Shown piece after piece: positions 1 to 4,929 of a DNA stretch of 8,958 nt. Positions within the stretch are counted from its first letter, which is position 1; each line of letters opens with the position of its first letter. The translations under genes were made by a program, and so were the position numbers. The stretch is taken from the NCBI GenBank assembly GCA_002313255.1, contig DCBA01000117.1:1-8958 (forward strand), written 5' to 3'. The DNA is from Gammaproteobacteria bacterium UBA1119. GTDB lineage: Bacteria > Pseudomonadota > Gammaproteobacteria > Pseudomonadales > Azotimanducaceae. A model generated the notes under the pieces. That model did not search any database, was not told where the DNA came from, and saw only the letters and a program-made list of their open reading frames with translations.

Positions 1-20
1 TCCTCTGTTTTATCAGTAAT

Positions 21-46
21 TTAACGTATTGTAATTTACAAACGTT
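21..46. promoter_or_regulatory. Palindromic operator-like site 1 upstream of the CPBP gene
   Basis: Positions 29-41 read TTGTAATTTACAA, a perfect odd palindrome (TTGTAA, centre T, TTACAA). It extends outward through AACGT at 23-27 and ACGTT at 42-46 with one unpaired A at 28, giving a nearly perfect inverted repeat over 23-46. It lies about 90 bases before the CPBP start codon in an AT-rich leader. There is no T-run beside it, so a regulator-binding dyad fits better than a terminator. The regulator is unknown. Confidence 0.4.
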
Positions 47-87
47 GTAAGATTTCTAGTTAACTAATATTTATAAAATGCGCAATA

Positions 88-100
88 TTTACAGTGTAAA
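88..100. promoter_or_regulatory. Palindromic operator-like site 2 upstream of the CPBP gene
   Basis: Positions 88-100 read TTTACAGTGTAAA, a second perfect 13-bp odd palindrome (TTTACA, centre G, TGTAAA). Its half-sites TTTACA/TGTAAA are like those of site 1 (TTGTAA/TTACAA) but in the opposite order. An AATATTTA direct repeat (66-73 and 84-91) lies alongside. The AT-rich stretch 86-112 could contain a promoter, but I cannot fix -35 and -10 boxes with confidence. The pairing of two related dyads ahead of one operon suggests a regulator with two sites. Confidence 0.4.
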
Positions 101-136
101 AATGATAAAATATCGTTACACCAAAAAAGTAACTAA

Positions 137-766
137 ATGGGTAGATTACAAAGAGATCATGCCGGCAGCATAGCGCCTGTCTCGACATTCGTCCAAGTAC
201 TCTACCGCCACGGTTTGGTCATGGGAATCTCTGCGCTAACGCTTTTTGCACTTAATACCTCTCCACACCTATTGGCAACAACTCTGGCAGATTTTTCTGC
301 AAACCCAACAAAGTACTTGCTATATCTAATGGCAATACTGGTCTTCTTTTATCTATTCTTGGTCCGTAAGGGTTTGAGCTTAAATCTAATTCAAGGTTTT
401 TGGATTATCTACCTGCTGTATATTTCTATTGTCGAAGAAATAGCCTTTAGGCTATTTTTACCTCTGGCCTTGGAATCATCCATTAGTTTTTTCTATGCAG
501 TTATCTTTAGCAACTTTGTTTTTGCTGGAGCGCACTACTTCACGCTGCGCTGGAAATGGCAGAATTGCGCATTAGCCTTTTTTGGTGGAATTGCTTTGAG
601 TGGTTTGCTAGAAAGATCTGACGACTTAGCGCTGCTAATACTAATGCACTTTGTAGGCACCTTCATCAACACACCTTCTCAACCACGCCATAATACCGAA
701 GGGTCGATAGAGAATGACCGTGATGAATTTATAATTATTAAGAAATATTCAGGGCCAGAAAAATGA
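137..766 (+). CDS. CPBP-family intramembrane metalloprotease
   Basis: This is a membrane protein of 209 residues with hydrophobic segments at about 25-50, 60-78, 86-108, 115-135, 145-158 and 163-178. The diagnostic CPBP (CAAX protease and bacteriocin-processing, Abi) motifs are present in order: EEIAFR at 100-105, FAGAH with H133, and H171 in a last helix that carries N178. The E100/E101, H133 and H171 set matches the metal-binding and catalytic residues of the family, so the enzyme should be active within the membrane. Known members process prenylated proteins, confer bacteriocin immunity or mature small peptides; the substrate here is unknown. No clear Shine-Dalgarno precedes the ATG at 137, and M29 is a possible later start. 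The charged tail after residue 180 is probably cytosolic. The gene is AT-rich compared with genes to the right, suggesting transfer. Its stop overlaps the next ORF (ATGA), and that peptide is a natural substrate candidate. Confidence 0.85.
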   Translation: MGRLQRDHAGSIAPVSTFVQVLYRHGLVMGISALTLFALNTSPHLLATTLADFSANPTKYLLYLMAILVFFYLFLVRKGLSLNLIQGFWIIYLLYISIVEEIAFRLFLPLALESSISFFYAVIFSNFVFAGAHYFTLRWKWQNCALAFFGGIALSGLLERSDDLALLILMHFVGTFINTPSQPRHNTEGSIENDRDEFIIIKKYSGPEK

Positions 767-891
767 ATAAGTTAATATTTCTTGCAATGCTTATGGTAGC
801 ACCATTTTCATTTGCACAGAATCGAGTCAGCGAAAGTGTTGGTGAGCAAACAAGCAATGCTAGCCGTTTCGGAGATACCCTTGAACCCTAA
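763..891 (+). CDS. Small secreted peptide (42 aa) coupled to the CPBP gene
   Basis: The ORF begins at the ATG in the ATGA overlap with the end of the CPBP gene and stops at TAA 889-891. The N-terminus MNKLIFLAMLMVAPFSFAQ is a textbook signal peptide: a short positively charged start, a hydrophobic core at 4-15, and an S-F-A cleavage site before Q19. The predicted mature product is only 24 polar residues, with no cysteines and many Ser, Glu and Thr. AGGG about nine bases before the ATG can serve as a ribosome binding site. I do not recognise a family. It may be a genuine micropeptide processed by, or signalling through, the adjacent membrane protease. It may instead be the leftover 5' end of a longer exported protein whose remainder was lost. 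The stop-start overlap and the intact signal sequence favour real translation. Confidence 0.55.
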   Translation: MNKLIFLAMLMVAPFSFAQNRVSESVGEQTSNASRFGDTLEP

Positions 892-926
892 CCACTCGAC
901 ATAATGAGATACCGTCTCTTCATATG

Positions 927-978
927 AACCTACACTCAAAACTGGAACAACGTTGCCTATAGTAGGTTTCATATTTTT
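927..978 (+). terminator. Possible terminator after the CPBP/peptide operon
   Basis: AACCTAC at 927-933 pairs with GTAGGTT at 962-968, and a run of seven T (972-978 region) follows shortly after. The 28-base loop is long and the stem has only 7 bp, so termination would be weak. It sits between the rightward peptide ORF and the leftward VOC gene, where a terminator is expected. AACCTAC also begins the repeat copies at 1441 and 8648, so this hairpin may instead be a repeat remnant. Confidence 0.3.
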
Positions 979-982
979 TTAT

Positions 983-1393
983 TCATTCCCAAGGATCGGA
1001 GGAGCCAAAACTCCAAAGATGGCCTTCTAAGTCTTTGCACGTGTACCCCCTACCTCCGTGTTCATCAACGATATCCAAAACTATTTCTGCTCCTGCTGCC
1101 CGTGCCTTCTCGTAGTGGGCGTCCACATCTTTGACGATCATATAAACGCTAGCCGTGTTATAGCCATCTAGCTGTAAGGGTGACTTGTTTAGTTGTCCGA
1201 AAGGGTCGTCGGCATCGCTGTGGTAATCACCTAACATAATCATAGCCATGCCATAGACCAGTCGAGCATGGGCTATACCGCCGCTCTCATTAGGAACGAT
1301 AAGATGCTCTTCAAATCCAAAAGTAGCGCATAACCAGTCTATGGCTTGTCTGCAATCCTGATATCGCAAACTAGGGACTATTCTCGTCTTCAT
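983..1393 (-). CDS. VOC / glyoxalase-bleomycin resistance fold protein
   Basis: The protein has 136 residues, normal for a single vicinal-oxygen-chelate unit with two beta-alpha-beta-beta-beta modules. The N-terminal module starts IVPSLRYQDCRQAIDWLCATFGF and continues to the AHARL strand (H42). The second module spans about 80-132 and ends RGYTCKDLEGHLWSFG, where E123 is the usual metal-ligand position of the fold. The DPEGHxWSF-type ending with DPW at the C-terminus is typical of a common cytosolic subgroup with no proven substrate; such proteins may be lyases, isomerases or drug-binding proteins. AAAAGGA lies about 13 bases before the ATG, a rather distant ribosome binding site. The gene is divergent from the RDD pseudogene and shares with it a 137-base interval that contains an inverted repeat. 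No damage is seen. Confidence 0.85.
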   Translation of the reverse strand: MKTRIVPSLRYQDCRQAIDWLCATFGFEEHLIVPNESGGIAHARLVYGMAMIMLGDYHSDADDPFGQLNKSPLQLDGYNTASVYMIVKDVDAHYEKARAAGAEIVLDIVDEHGGRGYTCKDLEGHLWSFGSSDPWE

Positions 1394-1413
1394 GTCGTTG
1401 CTTTTGTCCTTTT

Positions 1414-1438
1414 GAATTACCCGCGAGTTTCGTAATTC
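1414..1438. promoter_or_regulatory. Inverted repeat upstream of the VOC gene
   Basis: GAATTAC at 1414-1420 and GTAATTC at 1432-1438 form a perfect 7-bp dyad with an 11-base spacer. It begins 20 bases before the VOC start codon (leftward) and about 115 bases before the RDD start. The position fits an operator over the VOC promoter, or a leader hairpin. It abuts the repeat copy at 1441. Confidence 0.35.
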
Positions 1439-1440
1439 CC

Positions 1441-1471
1441 AACCTACGCCTCACTCCGAGAACTGTCCTGG
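1441..1471 (+). repeat. Dispersed repeat, diverged copy A
   Basis: This stretch starts AACCTACGCCTC, identical for 12 bases to 8648-8659, and matches 26 of 31 positions of copy C overall. The CGAGA half of the repeat's inner palindrome is retained but the other half is altered. TACGCCT at 1445-1451 is mirrored by AGGCGTA at 1493-1499, so the element may once have been a ~55-bp hairpin. It lies in the VOC/RDD intergenic gap. Confidence 0.5.
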
Positions 1472-1511
1472 CTCGTTAATGTGGATGGGCTAAGGCGTAT
1501 GCTTTATTTGT

Positions 1512-1533
1512 GTAATTAATGGCGTAATCAATG
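1512..1533 (+). repeat. Two tandem 10-bp units ahead of the RDD gene
   Basis: GTAATTAATG (1512-1521) and GTAATCAATG (1524-1533) are near-identical with a 12-bp period. They lie just before the ribosome binding site of the RDD gene. They could be a repeated regulator half-site or a chance AT-rich duplication. Confidence 0.3.
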
Positions 1534-1554
1534 ATTAGATTGGGGGAGGGAAGC

Positions 1555-2021
1555 ATGGGCGAAAACGACAACGATCCCAACAAGGAACAAGACACGGGAT
1601 CGACTTCGCTTCCGACCTCGGACGTTTCGGATGCACCGAGTGGGCCGGTTCTTGCCGGACGGGGAATGCGGTTCGGTGCTTATGTGGTTGACTGCGTAAT
1701 TTCGACGATCGTATTCCTCGTTATCGTTGGATTGCGCTGGTGGATCACCTTCGACGACCTGGCCCAGTTCGGTACGCAACCCAGCACGACTTAATACCTC
1801 CAAATGGTGATTTTATTTGCCGTCGTGTCTATAGCGATAAACGGGTATCTACTCGTTACACGAGGCCAGACGGTTGGAAAATTGATGGTTGGCATCCGCA
1901 TCGTTGATGCAGGGTCAAACGGCGCCGCAACAGCGTTGAACGTGTTGGGGCTTCGCTATGTCGCTGTGCTCACGACCTCATAGCGGGGACGAAGGTGATT
2001 ACAAATATTCGTATTTCTTAG
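1555..2021 (+). pseudogene. RDD-family membrane protein, broken twice
   Basis: The start at 1555 is chosen over 1531 because GGGGGAGGG lies just upstream. The first part encodes an acidic N-terminus and then LAGRGMRFGAYVVDCVIS, the first RDD signature with its Arg and Asp, leading into a membrane helix. A TAA at 1792-1794 then stops translation. The same frame continues immediately with YLQMVILFAVVSIAINGYL and GQTVGKLMVGIRIVDA, the middle of an RDD domain, then runs to a TAG at 1981. In another frame, codons from 1971 read HDLIAGTKVITNIRIS and end at TAG 2019-2021; this is the conserved RDD C-terminus. The usual helix between the RY motif near 1955 and HDLIAGT is missing, so a deletion with frameshift occurred near 1958-1970. 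RDD proteins are small polytopic membrane proteins of mostly unknown role. Readthrough of the first stop could not rescue the second lesion. Confidence 0.85.
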
Positions 2022-2060
2022 GCCCAAATATGCCTAATTAGCGGGTGGACTAGTCACCCG
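2018..2060. terminator. Hairpin pair between the convergent RDD pseudogene and MBL gene
   Basis: TTAGGC at 2018-2023 pairs with GCCTAA at 2032-2037 around an 8-base loop, overlapping the old RDD stop codon. CGGGTG at 2042-2047 then pairs with CACCCG at 2055-2060 around a loop containing the palindrome GACTAGTC. The second hairpin is GC-rich and starts two bases after the MBL stop in the leftward direction. There is no strong T-run on either strand, so factor-independent termination is uncertain. The location between convergent genes supports a bidirectional terminator. Confidence 0.4.
2026..2057 (+). repeat. Degenerate 32-bp direct repeat, left copy (3' side of MBL gene)
   Basis: It begins AAATATGCC and ends ACTAGTCAC, with 14 bases between. 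The right copy at 2775-2806 has the same two 9-mers at exactly the same spacing, and 26 of 32 positions agree. The two copies bracket the MBL gene. Confidence 0.5.
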
Positions 2061-2061
2061 G

Positions 2062-2694
2062 CTACCTGGCGTTTAGAGCAGCCAGCACGCCGGACAGCAT
2101 ATTGTCTTTCTCTATCTTCGTCACAATCGTCCAGGCGAAGGGCTTGCAACCGAACGAGTTTGACAGAATCACATCGAAATCTTCTTGTTGCAGCCGCCGC
2201 ATGCTTTCGATCATCAGCGCAGTATTCTTTTTGGACACCCAGAATTTCCATTCACCCTCTACCGGGACAAGGGTATCGCCGATGAAGAGATACCGGTGCT
2301 TCCCGTTCTCCCAGATATGGCTGAACGCTCCCTGCGTGTGACCGGGCGTCGGCACAATTTTAAGATCTGGCAACACCTGTATTGATTCCATCGGCAGTTT
2401 TTCTGCAACGGCAACCGTCTTGTGACAGGCCTTAGCTTCGATGGCACTGCAGATAATGCCAAGTCCCAGAGCATCGGTATTTTTGCCCATGTCCGCTTTG
2501 GCCATGTGCCGGTCATGGATATAGATCTGCGCGACACCGCCATGCTCTTCAAGGAGGGGGACTTGAGCAGACATATCATCGCTCCGGCCCATTAGGATAT
2601 TGCCATCCTTGCGTTTGAGCAGATAGGCATATCCCGCATTTTCGTGTCCCTTGTCGGGATGAAGCACCCAGAGATGAGGATAAATCTCTTTCAT
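2062..2694 (-). CDS. MBL-fold metallo-hydrolase-like protein, atypical metal motif
   Basis: I prefer the start at 2694 (MKEIYPHLWVLHP, 210 residues) because AGGAG sits 7 bases before it; an upstream in-frame ATG at 2742 has no such signal. The protein shows the metallo-beta-lactamase pattern: an N-terminal strand pair at 1-40, IYIHDRH at 58-63, PTPGHTQGAFSHIW at about 115-128 with H119, and LFIGDTL with D140. The canonical HxHxDH is replaced by HDRH (H60 and H63), and the expected last histidine near the C-terminus is not evident (SNSFGCKPF). One zinc site may be altered, as in subfamilies with divergent first motifs. The substrate cannot be predicted. The gene is leftward, convergent with the RDD pseudogene, and flanked by the 32-bp direct repeat. 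The frame is intact. Confidence 0.75.
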   Translation of the reverse strand: MKEIYPHLWVLHPDKGHENAGYAYLLKRKDGNILMGRSDDMSAQVPLLEEHGGVAQIYIHDRHMAKADMGKNTDALGLGIICSAIEAKACHKTVAVAEKLPMESIQVLPDLKIVPTPGHTQGAFSHIWENGKHRYLFIGDTLVPVEGEWKFWVSKKNTALMIESMRRLQQEDFDVILSNSFGCKPFAWTIVTKIEKDNMLSGVLAALNAR

Positions 2695-2701
2695 AACAGA
2701 G

Positions 2702-2706
2702 CTCCT
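2702..2706 (-). promoter_or_regulatory. Ribosome binding site fixing the MBL start
   Basis: The minus strand reads AGGAG here, 7 bases before the ATG at 2692-2694. No comparable site precedes the more upstream ATG at 2740-2742, so the shorter protein is favoured. Confidence 0.6.
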
Positions 2707-2774
2707 GTCTGGTCTTGCAGAAAGGATATTTCGTTCATCCACACCCGAGCAATCGTCCCGGACGTGTAGGGTCT

Positions 2775-2806
2775 AAATATGCCATATCAGGGGATGTACT
2801 AGTCAC
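2775..2806 (+). repeat. Degenerate 32-bp direct repeat, right copy (5' side of MBL gene)
   Basis: It has the same AAATATGCC and ACTAGTCAC blocks at the same 23-base offset as the left copy at 2026-2057, and GCTA follows both copies. The hairpin-forming CGGGTG arm of the left copy is lost here. It lies in the 160-base gap between the MBL gene and the small ORF at 2855. Confidence 0.5.
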
Positions 2807-2854
2807 GCTAAGGGATGAGGCTGGAGCGGATTTGTAGGCAGTCACACGATCAAT

Positions 2855-3133
2855 CTAGTGATTGTGATCTCCCCATTTCGTAGGAATTTTTTCGTCTACG
2901 GCGAGCAATGTCGTGCACATCCTCTCGGCTAAATGACTGTAAAAACCGTGGCGCATTCCGTTGCTCAAGCCAAACACCCACCAACCTTTGAAGGGTTTAG
3001 AAACTTCCCGTACAGCGTCTCCAGTGCCCATTGCCCCTGAATACCACGTTGATTTAACCACTTGGAAAATATTTCCGCCGCACCGCTTTCCATGAGCCTG
3101 TTTCCAAAAAAACGTGCCGATTTGGTCAGCCAT
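2855..3133 (-). CDS. Hypothetical small protein (92 aa), possibly coupled to the MFS gene
   Basis: The ATG at 3131-3133 begins one base after the TAA of the MFS gene (3135-3137), an arrangement typical of translational coupling. The product begins MADQIGTFFWKQAHGK and ends with a His-rich tail. It contains a W-W pair (FKGWWVFGL) and a GMRHGFYSHLAERM stretch that reads more like real protein than random frame. It has no signal peptide or obvious membrane segment, and I do not recognise a family. No good Shine-Dalgarno is visible apart from the coupling. The region is less GC-rich than the MFS gene, so it could be an unrelated remnant. A longer upstream start inside the MFS gene is open to 3217 but would only read the MFS sequence in a shifted frame. 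Confidence 0.4.
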   Translation of the reverse strand: MADQIGTFFWKQAHGKRCGGNIFQVVKSTWYSGAMGTGDAVREVSKPFKGWWVFGLSNGMRHGFYSHLAERMCTTLLAVDEKIPTKWGDHNH

Positions 3134-3134
3134 T

Positions 3135-4442
3135 TTAAAGAGCCAGTGTATCGCCCGGACCCTGGTGAGCGCGGTGGTCGCGATAGAGAAACATGGCCGT
3201 GGAGACGAGCCCTGCACAAGCGATCACGAACAAGAGCCACATGAAGTGCGTCCACCCTCCCGACTGATCCGCGAGACGCCCTGCGTAAGGCATGAAGACG
3301 GCCTCTGCAGCGTAGCCTGTGGCGTCGATAAACCCGACGAGGACCCCGGAACGCGCACCACCAAACTCAACGGAGAACACGCTCATGGGCAAGTAGTACG
3401 CTGGAGCGATACAGGCCCCGAGGAGGAGGATCAGCGCCAGGGCGACGTTGAAGCGGAGGGTCATGTCGTAGGGGGCCTCGGTGATCCAAATCAGCCCCGC
3501 GATACACAGACACCCAACTACCAGGCTCGCTCCCACGAAATAAATGCGCTGCTTGCGAGTCAGGCGGTCGTAAATGAGGCCCACGAGTAACACAGCGATC
3601 AGGCAGCCGAATGGAAACACTGTGGCTGCAGTCGCAGCCTTGCCGGCTGAAACCTCGAAGCTCTGTGCCAGGTAGAGTCCTGTGAAATTGACCAGCGCCA
3701 TGAGCATGGTGATGCACATGAGGCTCGCGCAGATCAGCCAGAACCGGTCAGCGCGGGCGAAGAAGCGCAGGGTGGCGAGAAGGTCCAACGCCTTGGGTTC
3801 GTCAGCTTTGGGCCGTACGGACGCAGGCCGCTTCGGGAATCCCCACCACAGACCGAGCACCACCAGCAAGCCCAAGCCCCCCGCCGCGAATGGCACCCAG
3901 CGCCAGCCTCCTGGATTTTCCGCAATGAGCGTGTCCGGATCGACTTCGCCGAGGGCATACACGAGGAGCAGTCCGAGTGCCAATGAAGAGATCACTACGC
4001 CGGTCCGCGAGGCGGTCGAGAGGATCCCCCAGGTGCGCCCGTAACTCTCCGGTGGAACCCACTGGCCGATCAGCTTGGTGAGGGCCGGCCAGCCGCCGGC
4101 TCGCAGCAGCTGGAGGCAAAAAATGAAGAGCACGAAGGCGGAGAAGCTGGCCGAGTAGCCCATGGCCGCCGTCAACGAGGCCACGACCCCAAGCGCCACG
4201 AGGAGCGTGAGACGCCCTCCAAAATGGTCGGCGACGAAGCCGGTGAGCAACTTACCCACCAGACTGCCGAGGGCTGCGTAGCCGAGAATGTCCCCAATAT
4301 GGGTGGTCGTTAATGATAAGTCCGGATCCTCGACTAGCGCGGGGCTCACGGTCGTAAAGGCCGTCCTGCAGAACATCAGCATCAAGTAACCGATGTACAT
4401 GCAGACAATGACCGTGATTTGTTCTCGCCTGGTCGTTTGCAT
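3135..4442 (-). CDS. MFS transporter, OPA (organophosphate antiporter)-like
   Basis: The protein has 435 residues and about twelve hydrophobic helices, normal for a major facilitator. The loop between helices 2 and 3 carries GKLLTGFVADHFGGR (63-77), and the equivalent loop of the second half carries GLIYDRLTRKQR (288-299). The stretch from 113 to 150 (RAGGWPALTKLIGQWVP, then YGRTWGILSTASRTGVV) resembles the conserved helix 4-5 region of the glycerol-3-phosphate/hexose-phosphate (OPA) branch, including the Arg before the AGGWPA turn. A charged central loop at 203-222 separates the halves. The substrate is unknown; phosphorylated sugars or organic anions are family guesses only. The ATG at 4440-4442 lacks a clear ribosome binding site. 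It may share a transcript with the small ORF at 2855-3133. The gene is clearly richer in GC than the left part of the window. Confidence 0.85.
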   Translation of the reverse strand: MQTTRREQITVIVCMYIGYLMLMFCRTAFTTVSPALVEDPDLSLTTTHIGDILGYAALGSLVGKLLTGFVADHFGGRLTLLVALGVVASLTAAMGYSASFSAFVLFIFCLQLLRAGGWPALTKLIGQWVPPESYGRTWGILSTASRTGVVISSLALGLLLVYALGEVDPDTLIAENPGGWRWVPFAAGGLGLLVVLGLWWGFPKRPASVRPKADEPKALDLLATLRFFARADRFWLICASLMCITMLMALVNFTGLYLAQSFEVSAGKAATAATVFPFGCLIAVLLVGLIYDRLTRKQRIYFVGASLVVGCLCIAGLIWITEAPYDMTLRFNVALALILLLGACIAPAYYLPMSVFSVEFGGARSGVLVGFIDATGYAAEAVFMPYAGRLADQSGGWTHFMWLLFVIACAGLVSTAMFLYRDHRAHQGPGDTLAL

Positions 4443-4924
4443 CAGGATCTTTTTGGCCTTCCGATACTCAGCGAAGCTGGGGATGGTCTATTTGCTGTGG
4501 CAGGGGGTGTTTCGGAAGCCATAGGTGCTAGCTTCAATCCAAAACTTCATTCAATCAACCTACGCGCCATCACGCCGCTAAGAATTACAGTAGTTGCTCA
4601 GTGAGCCCTCACTAATCGAGCTCCCGTGTAGACAGTACAAGATTCGATGGCAGGCATTCGAGAACCAAAGTCGATGTTCCACAAACCAACGTAAACCTCC
4701 ACGACGACTTTAGCGTCTTCGGGACCTGCGGTACGAATTCGAACGTCCACTTGATGTTTCTCGTTGGAGAGCGACTACCTCCACCTTACCTTCGATCCGG
4801 CCGCTTTGCCTCGAACTGTCTTCATTCAGGCGCTGACATCGTTTTCATCGGGGCGTCCCACCGCTCTCGTCGAGACCTGTCATGGGTCTTGAGCTTCGAT
4901 TACCGATCAACGCAGCTCGTAGAA
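4443..4924. other. Gene-free interval between the ABC and MFS genes
   Basis: No open frame here has a start signal or recognisable protein pattern. Small stem-loops occur at 4468-4482 (CAGC, GAA loop, GCTG) and 4600-4613 (AGTGA/TCACT). AACCTACGC at 4557-4565 matches the beginning of the dispersed repeat, and repeat copy B occupies 4862-4893. The MFS promoter must lie in the left part, but no clear boxes are seen. The interval may be decayed sequence. Confidence 0.5.
4862..4893 (+). repeat. Dispersed repeat, copy B (3' side of the ABC gene)
   Basis: Allowing one gap, this matches copy C (8654-8686) at 29 of 32 positions. Its core is the odd palindrome TCTCG-T-CGAGA (4865-4875), followed by TGTCATGGG and CTTGAG. 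It lies 32 bases past the stop codon of the ABC gene in the leftward direction and in the same orientation as copies A and C. Confidence 0.65.
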
Positions 4925-4929
4925 CTACG
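4918..4929. other. Small palindrome over the ABC gene stop codon
   Basis: CGTAG at 4918-4922 and CTACG at 4925-4929 form a tight inverted repeat that includes the TAG stop of the ABC gene. It is short and without a T-run, so it is probably not a working terminator by itself. Confidence 0.25.

Noticed and set aside
1438..1500. Classical integron attC site
   Set aside because: Some resemblance to attC ends (AAC followed by ACGCCTCA, and an AGGCG mirror), but no GTTRRRY core at the 3' end, no integrase in view, and neighbouring genes are in mixed orientation.
1528..1803. Minus-strand ORF of 91 codons
   Set aside because: It is antisense to the RDD pseudogene, whose protein pattern is unmistakable on the plus strand.
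2848..2869. Hairpin over the end of the small ORF as a terminator
   Set aside because: The stem is interrupted by a bulge and no T-run follows on the minus strand.
3134..3217. Longer start for the small ORF at 2855
   Set aside because: The extra codons lie wholly within the MFS C-terminus in another frame; the ATG right after the MFS stop is a better start.
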